NCBI GenBank assembly: GCA_009763385.1
Contig: CM019831.1
Coordinates: 79,209,845 to 79,273,844, forward strand
Reading direction: 5' to 3'
Source: Coix lacryma-jobi var. lacryma-jobi
Taxonomy: Eukaryota > Streptophyta > Magnoliopsida > Poales > Poaceae
Length of the DNA: 64,000 nucleotides
Under the pieces are notes generated by a model. That model saw only the letters and a program-made list of their open reading frames with translations. It made no database searches and was not told where the DNA came from. The position numbers and the translations under genes are program-made. Shown in pieces: positions 10,963 to 22,987 of this stretch. Position 1 is the first letter of the stretch. The number at the start of each line of letters is the position of its first letter.

Positions 10963-12296
10963 TCATTGTTTATGAAAAACTGGATAAACTTTCCGGAGAT
11001 AGTCTTCCGTTTCCCAGGTTGCGTCTCCATCATCATGATGACTCCATAACACCTTGTATACTTTCACCACCCGATTGCGAGTTACTCTTTCCTTGTTGTC
11101 CAACACTCACACTAGTTGCTCTTGATACATCAAATCTGATGCAAGCTTCAACTCTTGTGGTTCTATTCCTTCTTCGGGCACACCTAGACATTTCTTCAGC
11201 TGTGAAACATGAAAAACGGGAAAGATCGAGCTCATAGCTTTGGGCAACTGAAGTTGATAGGACACTTCATGCCGAACCTTTGCACTCCTCTCATCGGGGT
11301 TACTTTCAGATAAACATGATCACCCTTATTAAACTCTAACGGTCTTCTCCTTTTATCTGCATAGCTTTTCTGTCAATATTGTGCTGCTTGTAAGTGTTGA
11401 TGAATGGTCTGAACCTTTTTCTCAGCTTCCTCAACAAAGTGGATTCTGAAATACCTCCTTTCTCCTGGTTCGACCCAGTTCAACGGAGTCACACACTTAC
11501 GTCCATACAAAGCTTCAAACGGTGCCGTATTGATACTCTCTTGATAACTATTGTTGTACGAGAACACTGCTAACGATAGCCATGATTCCCATGATCCCTT
11601 GGAGGATAACACACAAGCTTTGAGCAAATCTTCCAGCACTTGATTCACTCTTTCAGTCTGACCTGCAATCTGAGGATGATAAGCCGTACTATGAACCAAC
11701 TTTGTCCCCAAACCTTTATGTAACTGCTGCCAGAAGTGTGCGGTAAACTGAGGTCCATGATCTGAAACGATGGTCTTGGGTATTCCATGAAGACGCACTA
11801 TCTCTTTGATATATATATCTGTATACTGAGGCGGTAGATATCTAGTCTTGACTGGAAGAAAGTGAGCGGAATTTGTTAGACGATCCACTATTACCCAAAT
11901 GGAATCATTCCCCTATTCCAAAGTGGGTAGACCGGTTATAAAATCCATACTGATATCTTCCCACTTCCAAGCAGGCGCAGGTAACGGTTGCAACAACCCT
12001 GCAGGTTTCATGTGAACTGCTTTAACTCTGCAACAAGTGTCACATCTTGCAACATATGTTGCGATCTCTTTCTTCATTTTAGTCCACCAAAAACGAGGTT
12101 TTAGGTCACGATACATCTTACTGCTTCCTGGGTGAAGAGATAACTTGGATAAGTGAGCTTCGTCCAATATCTTATCCTTAAGATCTTTTCTCTTTGGTAC
12201 CACGAGACAATCACCGAACCACAACACTCCTTGTTCATCCAGCTTAAAAGGGGTTGAGGGATCCTTCAACATTTTCCATTTGATATGAGAAATCCC
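10963..12296 (-). pseudogene. Integrase with C-terminal chromodomain (element C)
   Basis: Minus strand. From high to low coordinates: zinc-binding HHCC region (HLSKLSLHPGSSKMYRDL ... CDTCC), catalytic core with D in DFITGLP, D in VSDHGPQF and E in GQTERVNQ, then the GDHVYLKV segment. After a small deletion/frameshift near 11270 there follows PVFHVSQLKKCLG and a chromodomain (RVTRNRVVKVYKVLW, WSHHDDGDATWE) ending at TGA 10963-10965. Integrase inserts the cDNA; the chromodomain in this lineage is thought to steer it to H3K9-methylated chromatin. Stops: TAA near 12297, TAG near 11910, TGA near 11370 and one before the chromodomain. Confidence 0.85.
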
Positions 12297-13484
12297 TTAA
12301 TCAAACTTCTGAGCTTCAACTATCTGACTTTTGAGCGAACAACTGAGTTGAATGTTGAACAGAACTTCTGGGTGTATCAGGTTGAACCTTTCTTCAAACA
12401 ACGGTTGTACCATAACACAGTGTGACTTACGACTCAAGGCATCGGCAACCACATTGGCTTTTCCAGGATGACAGTGAACTTGCAAGTTATAATCCTTGAT
12501 CAGCTCTAGCCACCTGCACTGTCTCATGTTTAACTCTGGTTGAGTGAAAATATACTTAAGACTCTTATGATCCATGTATATATTGCACACATTCCCCAAC
12601 AAGTAGTGTCTCCATATCTTCAAGGCATGCATTACGACAGCCAATTCCAAGTCATGAGTAGGATAGTTGACCTCATGTTTCCTTAACTGTCTCGAGGCAT
12701 ATGCTATCACTCATCCTTCTTACATCAACACACAACCAAGTCCAATCTTCGATGCGTCACAGAACACATCAAAAGGTTTCTCTATATCCGGCTGAGCCAA
12801 GACAGGAGCAGTGGTTAGCAGTTCTCGCAAGATTCGAAAAGCTTCTTCGCACTCTTCTGTCCAAACAAACTTAACATACTTCTGTAGTAAAGAGGTCATT
12901 GGTTTAGCGATCTTGGAGAAATCCGGAATGAAACGACAGTAGTAACCGGCTAAACCCAGAAAACTCCTTACTTCTGTGACTGAGGTTGGAGCCTTCCAAT
13001 CCATCACCTCTTGCACTTTTCCTGGGTCCACTGAGATTCCATCTTGTGATAACACGTGACCAAGGAAGTGTACTTTCTTCAACCAAAACTCACACTTACT
13101 GAACTTAGCATACAACCTATGTTCCTGAAGTCTTGTTAGAACTATCCGCAAGTGTTCCGCATGGTCTTCTCCATTCTCCGAATATACCAAGATATCATCC
13201 AAAAAGACTATCTCAAATCGATCCAATTCAGGCATGAACACGGAATTCATTAGGTACATAAACTATGTAGGAGCATTTGTCAAGCCAAACGACATGACAA
13301 GATACTCATACAACCCGTACCTAGTGGAAAAAGCTATTTTGGGTACATCCTTTGGCCTGATCTTAAGATGATGGTACCCTGACCTTAAATCTATCTTGGA
13401 AAACACTCTAGCCCTTGTTAACTGATCAAAGAGGATATCAATCCGAGGTAAAGGATACTTATTCTTGATCGTCACTGCATTCAA
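12297..13484 (-). pseudogene. Reverse transcriptase and RNase H (element C)
   Basis: One minus-strand frame with in-frame stops at about 13260, 12717 and 12711. RT motifs: PLPRIDILFDQL, FSKIDLRSGYH, YLVMSFGLTNAPT, and the catalytic FLDDILVYSE at about 13200. The connection (FLGLAGYYCRFI) leads to RNase H with FDVFCDASKIGLG, the THDLELAVVMHALKIWRHYL stretch, MDHKSLKYIFTQ and NVVADALSRK. RT and RNase H convert element RNA to DNA in virus-like particles. A short deletion at about 13490 shifts this frame from the upstream gag-protease frame. Confidence 0.9.
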
Positions 13485-14352
13485 AGGCCGACATACGTAG
13501 AGTCTTGTCTTTCTTCTTCACAAAAAGTGCAGGACATCCCCACTCGGATGAACTAGGTTGAATTAGACCCTTGTCCAACAACTCTTTCAACTGAATCTTC
13601 AACTCGGCTAACTCATTGGGAGGCATACGATATGGTTTTCTGGATATAGGTGTTGTTCCAGGAATCAACTCGATTGCAAACTCCACGTCCCTATCTGGAG
13701 GTAGACCAGGTAACTCATCCGGAAACACAACAGGAAACTCACATACCACCGAAATCTCCTGAAGAACTGCCACTTGAACTGCACAACTTGCCAAACAAAG
13801 GTTGAGATTGCTAGGGAGAAGCAACTGATGAAATTGTGGCATTACCGGATCTCGAAGAGATATCAGCCTTTTTCCCGTATCTATGACCACTTCCCACTTG
13901 CTCATTCAGTCCATTCCCAAGATGACGTCCAAAGATAGTCCTGGCATAAGCACTAGACTCACTTTGTATTGCTTACCTTCCAAACCAAGAGTTGCCCCTA
14001 TGACCATCTGATTAGACAACACACTTGCACTAGCTGAGTTTATACGGAATCCAAAATCAATTGTTACCATTTCCTGATTATGCTTAAGTGCAAATGCTTG
14101 ACTTATGAAAGAATGCGTTGAGCCAGAATCAAACAAAACAACTGCAGAGATATCGTTGATAGAAAACATACCAGCAGTAACGGGTTCTCCCTCAGAGATG
14201 CCTTCCAGAGAGGTATGATGCACACGGGCCTGAACATGATTGGTCTTCTTCCTGGGACTAGGGCATGTCGTGGACAGATGTCCTTCCATCCCACAGTTGT
14301 AACATGGTCCCTTTACATAGCTGCCTGCAAAGTTCTGAGTTTTGGGTCCCAT
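13459..14352 (-). pseudogene. Zinc knuckle, protease and RT start (element C)
   Basis: Same frame as gag. It starts with a CCHC knuckle (CYNCGMEGHLSTTC), followed by the retropepsin active site VVLFDSGSTHSFIS and the VILGMD motif, a TGA where the sister element D has TGG, and the RT N-terminus (PDELPGLPPDRDVEFAIEL, KGLIQPSSSEWGCPALF). The frame is lost at about 13485 by a small deletion in the conserved RT segment after KTLRM. Confidence 0.85.
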
Positions 14353-15309
14353 CTTGAACTAAGATGACTGGCCTCTTGCAACTTTCTGAGTCTTGGCCTG
14401 CGGTTGATTCCCGGGGAAACAACGCTGAGGAGGCTTGAAACGTGCTCCTGGCACTACTGAACGAGGAGGAGGACGATTGGTCATCTGATTTCTTGCCTGC
14501 GGTGCTCCTGTGTCAAAATCCCTCTTGCGTGACTTGAATGTGTTGTAGATGTTGTTATTGTTCTCTTGGGTCAAACAGTCACTGACGAAGTCATTGAACT
14601 GTGCCCTGGTAGATGTTCCCACAGACTTCATGAGCTTGGGGCTCAGACCTCTCTTCAGACTAGCAATCTTCTTAGCTTCTGTGTTGACGTATTCATGTGC
14701 ATAGCGAGCCAGATTATTGAAAGCATGAAGGTACTCTGCCATTGTTTTTGTACCCTGGGTCAGAATCAAAAACTTTGTCACATTCATAGCCATCAGACCT
14801 GGAGGAATGTAATTTCCTCGGAAAGCTGCCGTAAACTGCTCCCAGACGATAGGTCGATTTGCAGGAAAAGTGGTACGATGATGTGCCCACCATATACCAG
14901 CTGGTCCTTGCAACTGTTGAGCTGCGTACTCCACCTTTAAAGATCCCATCAGATGAAGCAACCTGAACTTTTGCTTGATGGTGTTGATCCATTCGTCTGC
15001 TTCGAACGGTTCAGCTGCTTCTTTGAAGATCGGAGGTCTAGTGTCCAAGAAGTCCTTAAAAGTGTTGTACTAGTTCACATCTTGACCCCCTTGACCTGCA
15101 GCCCGACGTGTGTTATCTGCGATGTTCCTGAGATTTGCTTCCATATTCATCTGCATAGCTTCCATGTTTCGCTGACTTCCCAGAAACTGCGCAAAGAACT
15201 GCTCTGCCGTGTATGGGGGAGGAGGATTAGCTTCCTCGCCCTGTCCATCACCACCAACAACGCTAGCACTGCCAGCTCCACGATGAGTATTCACCATCTG
15301 CACAGTCAA
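14353..15309 (-). pseudogene. Gag capsid (element C)
   Basis: A minus-strand frame from ATG at about 15294-15309 with a TAG at about 15067 and another just before the zinc knuckle. It contains the Retrotrans_gag pattern (PFEADEWINTIKQKFRLL, VEYAAQQLQGPAGIWW, ANRPIVWEQFTAAFRGNYIP, MAEYLHAFNNLARYA). Gag forms the particle core. The likely start codon (ATGGTGAATACTC) lies directly behind tgactgtgcag on the minus strand, a splice-acceptor-like sequence also seen before gag in element D. Confidence 0.85.
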
Positions 15310-15607
15310 TCAATAATCAATGAGTGATGTCATATATACAGATCAAAATGCGTAATAACTGCGGTACTGTATTTGAACATGGTTCATACAATAAGGCACA
15401 TACACAAGTCGTTCCACATAAATAACATCACAAATGGATTATACGAAAAGCGCTTAATACTCGCATGGATGCAAACAGAGAAAACACAACGAAGGTTCGA
15501 TACTTTTTAAACGACTCCAACGGTAGCAACAAGGTTCTTAAAGCTTACAACCCAACATAACTTGTTTGATACACAACGATACAAAAGACGACAACTAAGC
15601 CTAAGCT
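15310..15607 (-). other. Spacer between H3-like gene and gag (element C)
   Basis: About 300 bases on the minus strand between the stop of the H3-like gene at 15608 and the gag ATG. It is AT-rich and ends with a pyrimidine/AG acceptor-like sequence before gag. I see no coding frame in it. Confidence 0.6.
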
Positions 15608-15951
15608 CTAGTCGCTCCTGGCATCTGACACGTGGCTCTCCGCATCGTTAGCTCCACCGGCTTCCTCTTCTTCTTCGTCATCCTGGTTGGCGAGAGGCAC
15701 TCCACCATCTTCGGCTCCATCGTCAGCAAGAAAAATGCCCATCTCCAACTCGGCCGCACCTGGAGGATGATATGGATAGAGCTGGTTGTTGAGGCGATGC
15801 ACTTCTTCATGGAGGTTGTCATTGTAGGCTTCCGTCGTCACCAACTGCTGTTCCAAGGCCATGATACGAGCTCTGAGGGCATTCTAACCTTCCCAAGCTT
15901 GATTCTGCTACTGCAGAAGGCGTACCATCATATGCTCGGCGCTCTGGTTAG
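15608..15951 (-). pseudogene. H3-like accessory gene of element C, C-terminal piece
   Basis: Minus strand. This is the last part of the accessory protein whose N-terminus is at 30139. It continues the coiled coil (ALRARIMALEQQLVT, NLHEEVHRLNNQL) and ends in an acidic tail (NQDDEEEEEAGGANDAESH), as the element D copy does (MMDAEEEDAASAIGDA). Two in-frame TAG codons lie before the longest open part, about 15870-15910. The Athila element G is inserted directly upstream at 15952-15956, separating this from the middle piece at 25464-25744. Confidence 0.75.
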
Positions 15952-15956
15952 CATGC

Positions 15957-17215
15957 TGTTGGTATAAATTAACGCACACTCTACATTATCTGCAAGTGCA
16001 TAGATAAAATCTACCGATGTAGCACTTCACTAGAGTAACCCAGTTTTAATATCGAACCCAAAGGAACGGATAGTGTTAAGTCTCAAAGAATATAACCCTT
16101 GAGTTGCTAATAAGGACAGAGAAGCTAAAAGCATAGAGAGGATCACTAAGGTTATCTAAATCCAACTTAAGAGTGATATGCTTATATTATTCTTAGTGGG
16201 GAAATTGCCATAAAAGGTCACAAACAGAGTATGATTCTTTTATGCAAATGTATAATCCTACCGAGCCTACACACGGGTAAGTGGACTATAGAAGAATCAA
16301 CAAGGCTATAAGAGTCACCCTTGTGAACAACCACTACTACCGGCGTTATAGGAGGCAAAGATGAGTTATCAAGTCTAAGCACCACGCTTACACTATCCAA
16401 CTATTCTAACTCTAGAGCGACTAGAATTAAAGTACTCAAAAGAGAGTCATTAAACCATAAGAATAATAAGAACAATAGCTCAAACTTAAATATAGATGTT
16501 GATTACAGAAACAATCATTGAAGCAAGTTGACGAAGAACTTGAATCCATAGGTACAAGATGAAGAAGTTGATCCGACAGGCCGGAGCTCCTTCTTGATCG
16601 CTTCCTCTCTCTCTCTCTCTATTCTAGTTCTAGAATAAGACTAGGTTCTAATCCTACTAGAGGGGTATCTAGTCTTCTACTTGAAAGCTAACTCCTGAAG
16701 TCTCTTCTAGGGTTTCTAATTGAAGCGTAGTCTTCTAAAGAGGGACATTCTGTCTGACCTGGGGCCTGGGGGCCTATTTATATATCCCTGAGGGATCAAC
16801 CGCGACCGTTGGATCAAACCGACTTCACGTAGGGCTGAGATTGGTCCTCAAAGGCGGTGGAAGAAGATTCCAGAAGGGGGAGGCCGGCGGCGCCCAGGGG
16901 GGACCGACCGGTGGGCCCAGGGGACTGGCCGGTCCCATAGGTCAGCCTCCTGTGGTGCCCTGCCTCGTGGTGTCTTTAGGTGTTCTCTAGAGTCTTCTGG
17001 AAGGTTCCTGACTTGACGAATGCGTTATCTCCCGTCGGTTTCCTTCTAGGGGAAGCAATTGAGGGCTGTTTCCCGGTTTAATCCCTGCAGATTCACGATT
17101 CACCAAAACTCATGGAATTCATTAGTTTTAATCCCTATACTAAGGTGGAGTTTATATATTCATCCATTTTCATGTTTAATTGACCTTTAATAATAAGAGT
17201 TAACTAGTGTCAACA
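15957..17215 (-). repeat. 3' LTR of Athila G
   Basis: On the minus strand it starts TGTTGACACTAG and ends ATTTATACCAACA, preceded by the polypurine run gtgtgggggagct. A minus-strand TATA box (gatatataaatagg) lies at 16774-16788. It has a (CT)n run at 16604-16620 that is shorter in the partner LTR, and GACCGACCGGT-type palindromes at about 16903-16945. Confidence 0.95.
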
Positions 17216-18609
17216 AGCTCCCCCACACTTAGACTTTTACTCGTCCTCGATAAAAGGTTGGATCATAACTGTAGCATAAGATATCAAACATTAGTACTTT
17301 CTGTTTGTACCTGCATTGTAAGATTCAGTGTGTTTACTATAAAACCTTGAGTAGTTGGAGAATAGAATAGTTGAAACAGATCACCCTTTTCTTTTAGCAT
17401 AAGACATTGGAGTTTTTGAATTTTTTCGAAACAAGTCATAACTTTCCTTCTCCTTTTGTAGTACTTCAATTCCTTACCAGAGTATTTTATTTATGCAGAG
17501 CAGTTTTATATTACTAAGTCAATGGAGAAAAATACTATACTCTTAGATCAAGCCATCAATCTTTTTAAACTTTGTCACTCTTGCTGGCATATTGTAATGA
17601 GAGGGACCATGGGCTATCTTCTTTTTATCATATTTTTGTCATAATGCTTTTCTCTTTTTTTCTGAGGTGTGTCGGACACTTGTCCATTTTTCTTTCATCA
17701 TATTTCATGCTTTTGCATAGCCTATGCCTCTAATACAATACTACATCAGAAGAGTGAATCTTTCTTTATTTGCAAGGATCTCGATCTTTAGAGCATAATA
17801 AATTTCTCAACAAAGAACTCAGTATAGTAAGCAATTGATTACGAATGACTTTGGCAGGAGATCTATTTACTACAAAGGAGAAGTGTCGCTAGTCTCTTTT
17901 TTAACTTTGCAAGTAAAATTCTCCAATGCTCATACTTTAAGAATTGAGTTCTCATCATTCTTCTATCATATTTCCATAACAACTCTAGATAAAATGGGTC
18001 CCTTCAAAAATTTTTTTATCAAAGCAGGTCTTTTCAGAAAAGGTGTTGTGAGACTCTATACCATGAGCATGTTAAAATAATCTTTCCCTTTTTAATCAAA
18101 GTTTAATGATCATATGTTATTGACGAGAATATATATATTTTTAATTTTAACAGAAGCTTAAACATCGAGAAATAGAGTGTAGTAATTACGTACCGAACCG
18201 TGGACGAAGGAGGAGGTCAGAGGTGGCGACCCCAGACCGACCGGTGGGGTCCACCAACCGGTCGGTTGGGCTTAGGGCCCAACCGTGGCCCGCTTCGAGG
18301 TGCGTGATTTTGGTGACAATGTCTTCTGTTTTATGTAGCTTTTGCGATCGGTTTTCAGTAATTCTGTCGTCGTCTTCTCCTCTACACTTATTTTCTGTTT
18401 TTCTGCTAATTACAACATGTGGAGACAAGACATATATCCAAAATAACAAAAATAACAAGATAAAAGATAACTCTAACAAAAACTTTATTGATATTCAAGG
18501 CACTTTTATTACACAATGAATTAACTAAACAAAACTCTTAACAAAACAAGACTTAAACACGAGACTCAGCAAACACGAGTGCCTTATTAAACTACTGACG
18601 AACTATCTC
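17216..18609 (-). other. Athila G 3' noncoding region
   Basis: About 1.4 kb between the post-pol ORF and the 3' LTR. It is AT-rich with many T runs and no convincing frame. A minus-strand open frame at 18479-18186 starts with a hydrophobic stretch but has no family match that I recognise. A CCGG palindrome pair lies at 18236-18275. Confidence 0.6.
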
Positions 18610-19253
18610 TCACTTCTCTCCCTTAAGTAGATTTTCTAGCGTAGTGGCTACACTGACGACCTTATCCTTTAGTCTAATGTGTTTAGTTACATACTTATGC
18701 AGCACATCAGTTGCCTTTTTTGTAGCCTTAGCTAGAGAAGCGTATTTCTTTTTAAGCTCTAAGTTATCTCTCTCAAGGTCTTCAATTCTGTCCCCGAGGC
18801 GATCTAACTGGGTAGACCTCTTGCGTTTAGCCGCGATATTAGGAGTGGTGGGTGCCCTCTTTACTGGCGGAGTGACTTTGATCTGCTCAGGGTGACCACG
18901 AACTTCGTCAATGCGCGGACGCGGATTTGTAGATGTTTTTTTATGACCGTGGGTTCCCCAAGCTAGTTCATCTTTAGCCCGATGAGTGTCTCATTGGGCC
19001 TAGGAGGAAGAAGCGGGAGCTGCTTGTAGACGGAGAAAGTCGGGAGTCCTCCTGCCGGCACCGCTTGAGCGTAAAAAGCTTGTTGACGATGCGACGAGGT
19101 CTCTTCTGCTGGGATCGTATCAACAGGTGTCGGCAACTCAACGGGGGCGATCTCCTTTGACAGTGTTACGACAAGCTCCTTAGATGCGGCGATGACAAGA
19201 GCCATCGAGTCGTCGGCGGGCTCATTGAGGTCGATCCTTGGATAGGAGGCCAT
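18610..19253 (-). pseudogene. Post-pol ORF of Athila G with coiled coil and nuclear signal
   Basis: Minus strand, same direction as gag-pol but separate from it. The first frame (ATG 19253) encodes 96 residues starting MASYPRIDLNEPADDS and stops at 18963. A second frame picks up in the same region and stays open to TGA at 18610-18612, so a one-base shift near 18970 probably split a protein of about 210 residues. The second part has a basic AAKRKR cluster and a heptad-rich segment (DRLGDRIEDLERDNLELKKK). A TATA box (minus TATAAAA, 19342-19336) lies about 85 bases upstream of the ATG. It sits where other Athila elements have an env-like ORF, but I see no signal peptide or membrane segment; it looks nuclear. 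Confidence 0.6.
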
Positions 19254-19335
19254 TAGCGTAGGTGGGAGGAGAGCTTTGCTGCTGCTGGCATTCTGGAGGA
19301 GGGTGCAATGAATCTAGAGGTAGGCCTGGGGCTAG

Positions 19336-19343
19336 TTTTATAG
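19336..19343 (-). promoter_or_regulatory. TATA box of the Athila post-pol ORF
   Basis: The minus strand reads cagctataaaactagcc about 85 bases before the ATG at 19253. The spacing fits a core promoter with a short leader, suggesting that the ORF has its own transcript. Confidence 0.5.
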
Positions 19344-19628
19344 CTGAGGAGGCTGAATGATAGGCATGATAAGTTCGTTACGGGAGTTATCGATTATGCG
19401 GATTGGGTCACCAGAATGGATACGAGAAAGAGTTTGGACGCGCAACGAAAGAAGGCAGACGACGAGGAGACTCCAGGGCAGACCGGTCGGTCTCCCTAGG
19501 AGTCCGGTCGGTCCCACCCTATGGGCCCTCATGGGTCCGTCGCTCGAGGTGTCTTTAAACTTGATCCTAATCCCAGAAAATATATCCCCGATGTGCAAAC
19601 TTATCGGAAAAATGATGATAGTGTAAAT

Positions 19629-22223
19629 CTATGGGACAATGAAGAATTGGATGACATCCAACTCTTCAGGACTCTTTTCAGGTTCTAGAAAAATCTTAAG
19701 ACGTTGTCCATTTACCTTGAATAGCGTACCTTCATCATTTTGAAGTGTAATGGCTCCATGTGATGAAGTGTCTACCACCGTGAAAGGTCCTTCCCATTTG
19801 CTTCGTAGTTTTCCATGCCCGAAAAACTTTACCCTGAAATTAAAGAGTAATACCTTGTCTCCCGGAGTGAAGCTCTTCTTCCTGATTCTCTTGTCATGCC
19901 ACCTCTTTGTTCTCTCTTTGTAAATCTTTGCGTTGTGATATGCCTTTTCGCGCCATTCATCTAGTTCAGAGAGTTGCATTTTCCTCCTGACTCCTGCAGC
20001 TTCTAAGTCCATGTTCCATCTTTTGATTGCCCAGTGAGCTTTGAATTCTAGTTCCACTAATAAGTGACAAGTCTTTCCATAGATGAGCTAATATGGAGAC
20101 ATTCCTAGTGGTCTTTTGTAGGCAGTACGATAAGCCCACAATGCTTCAGGTAGTCTATCTTTCCATTGTGTTCCCATCTCGTCGACCGTTTTCTGTAGAA
20201 TATTCTTGATTTGCTTGTTCGATGTTTCTGCTTGGCCACTTGTCTAAGGGTGATAGGGAGTGGCAACATAGTGACGAATCCCATGATTTATCAGATATTT
20301 ATGAAAGCCTTTGTCAATGAAATGTGTTCCTCCGTCACTAATTACCATCCTTGGCACTCCAAATCTTGGAAATATTACCTCCTCAAACATCCTCTGAGAG
20401 TTTCTTGCATTAGTAGACTTGCATGGCACCGCTTCGACCCATTTTGAGACGTAGTCGACAACAACTAGGATATACTCATGATTCCTTGATTTAGGGAATG
20501 GTCCGATGTAATCAATTCCCCAGACATCGAAGAGCTCAATCTGAAGGTTGTTAGTGAGTGGCATGGCATCTCTGGTGTTGATGCTGTCGTGCCTCTGACA
20601 TGATCCACACCTCCGGACGAAGTCTTTTGTGTCTTGGTACATAGTTGGCCAGAAAAATCCACTTTGCCTGATCTTCGCATGTGTTTGGAATGCCCCATAA
20701 TGTCCTCCATATGGTGAAGAGTGACAGCGTTCAATGATCTTGATTCCTTCTTCAGCTGGCACACATCTTCTGAGTAACCCATCAGAGCATACTCTGAATA
20801 GATATGGATCATCCCATATGTGGATCCTACTCTCATAGATCAGCTTCTTCTTATTTGCTCCTGGTGGTACATACCCTGCAACTATAAAATTGACAATATC
20901 TGCATACCAGGGGTCAGATCTAGAGACTTGGAAAAGCATGTCATCCCTGAGTGAGTCATTTATAGGCAATTCTTGAGGATTTTCAAAATACATTCTAGAC
21001 AAGTGATCAGCTACAGAGTTTTCTACTCCTTTCTTATCTTTTATTTCTAAGTCAAATTCTTGGAGTAACAAAACCCATCTTATCAAGTGTGGCTTAACAT
21101 CTTGCTTAGTGAGCAGGTACTTTAGTGCAGCATGATCAGTAAAAACAATCACCTTTGATCCCACTAAATAAGATCTAAACTTGTCTATAGCAAAAACAAT
21201 AGCCTGAAGTTCTTTTTCAGTAGTAGCATAATTAAGTTGAGGTCCTGTTAAAGTTTTGCTGGCATAAGCGACTGCATGATGCTTTTTATCCTTATATTGT
21301 CCTAGCACAGCTCCTACAGCAAAATCACTTGCATCACACATGATCTCAAAAGGTAGAGATCAATCAGGAGGTTGAATGATAGGTGCCGAAGTGAGTGCTT
21401 TCTTAAGAGTGTTAAAAGATTCTAAGCATGCATCATCAAATTCAAAAGGAACATCCTTGGCCAAAAGATTTGTAAGTGGTCTAGCAACGTAAGAAAAATC
21501 TTTTATAAACCTGCGGTAAAAACCAGCATGGCCAAGAAAACTTCGAATTCCTTTGACATTAATTGGCGGAGGCAAACGTTCAATTACTTCAATTTTAGCT
21601 CTGTCTACCTCAATTCCACGTTCAGACACTAAGTGACCTAACACTATGCCCTCTTTAACCATAAAGTGACATTTTTCCCAATTAAGGACTAGGTGCTTTT
21701 CTTCACATCTTTGCAAAACCTTGTCTAAATTTTCAAGACAATCATCAAAAGTTTTTCCATAAACAGAAAAGTCATCCATGAAAACTTCCATGATTTCTTC
21801 AATCATATCAGAAAATATAGACATCATACATCTTTGAAAAGAAGCAGGTGCATTACATAATCCAAAAGACATTCGGCAATAAGCATATGTTCCGTATGGA
21901 CAGGTAAAAGTGGTTTTGCTTTGATCATCTGGATGGATTGGGATTTGGTGATATCCAGAGTATCCATCAAGAAAACAAAAGAAAGAGTGATTGGCTAACC
22001 GTTCTAACATTTTGTCTATGAAAGGTAGCGGAAAGTGATCTTTCTTAGTTGCCTTATTTAATTTTCTGTAATCAATACACATTCTCCAACCAGTAATAGT
22101 TCTTTGTGGAATTAATTCGTTCTTCTCATTCTTTACCACAGTCATGCCTCCCTTCTTAGGCACAACTTGGACAGGGCTCACCCACTCACTGTGTGGCACA
22201 GGATAAATGATCCCGACGTGCAA
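19629..22223 (-). pseudogene. Athila pol: RT, RNase H and integrase
   Basis: A single minus-strand frame of about 860 codons with three in-frame stops: TGA near 21357, TAG near 20240 and TAG near 20100. RT: WRMCIDYRKLNKATKKDHFPL, FLDGYSGYHQI, MSFGLCNAPASFQRC and the catalytic FMDDFSVYG (about 21770). RNase H: MCDASDFAVGAVLGQ, TTEKELQAIVFAI, FTDHAALKYLL, SVADHLSR. Integrase: HHCC region (HSSPYGGHYG ... CGSCQ) and the DDE core (WGIDYIGPFP, VISDGGTHF, then E in QAETSNKQ), then RKKSFTPGDKVLLF near the C-terminus. A frameshift at about 22200 separates it from the protease frame. Confidence 0.92.
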
Positions 22224-22987
22224 GAGTTTAAAACCTCTTTCTTTACTACCTCTCTCATCGCATTGTTAAGCCTGCATTGTGGCTCTCTAGATGGTGATAT
22301 GTTAGGATCAGTAGGAATGCGATGGGTGCAGAAAGCGGGGTTGATTCCCTTTAGGTCGTGGAGTGAATAGCCAAAAGCTGATTTATGCTTTTCTAAGACA
22401 GTGATCAACCAAGAAGTTTGTTCCGGAGTAAGATTATTATTTATGATCACAGGAAACTCAGGATCATTATTCAAGAAAGCATATCGAAGCCCAGAAGGTA
22501 AGGGTTTTAACTCTATGGGAGGTTTAGGAGGTTCTTCTAAGAAATCTAGAGGATCTGGATCTGGTTTGTTATCTTCTTCCTCAGTGAAGAACTGCGCATC
22601 TTCTTCATATTTAGGTTCATTTATTATTTCAAGAGATGATTCCTTAATTTCTTCCATAGGATCTGGCTCGGGACATGATTCATTTTCAGCATTTAGAGAG
22701 TGAGTAATAGGTATAGTTCCTTTAAGATTTTTCCCAAGACAGAAGTTTAAGATCCTGGTTTGTCCTTCATGAATGAGTTGTTTAAGTGGTTGGCCTATCA
22801 GCAGATTAAACTCTTTGATATCAAAGATATAAAAGCTTAAGCGTATTGGAGTATTATCTACAGTGACAGGCAGGACATACATGATTCCTGAGCTAGGAAT
22901 AACATGTCCTGAAGGGTTTTTTAACAATTTAGCTGTTGGGGTAAGTGGCATTTGTTTTAATAAATCTTGAGCAAAGGTTTCAGACAT
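22178..22987 (-). pseudogene. Athila protease-like region and pol linker
   Basis: A minus-strand frame of about 270 residues. The N-terminal part (MSETFAQDLLKQMPLTP, SGHVIPSSGIMYVLPVTV, FYIFDIKEFNLLIGQPL) fits the retropepsin-like domain of grass Athila-type elements, but I cannot see a canonical D-T/S-G. The rest is an acidic linker (EEDNKPDPDPLDFLEEPPKP) ending in the start of RT (SREPQCRLNNAMREVVKKEV), where the frame breaks. It overlaps the end of the gag frame by about 30 bases. Confidence 0.7.

Noticed and set aside
16604..16620. (CT)n microsatellite as a regulatory element
   Set aside because: Short, and of different length in the two LTRs of the same element; ordinary slippage.
18186..18479. 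Minus-strand 97-residue frame with hydrophobic start in Athila
   Set aside because: It could suggest an envelope-type membrane segment, but it is short, has no homologous frame that I recognise, and overlaps a CCGG palindrome pair; not supported as a gene.
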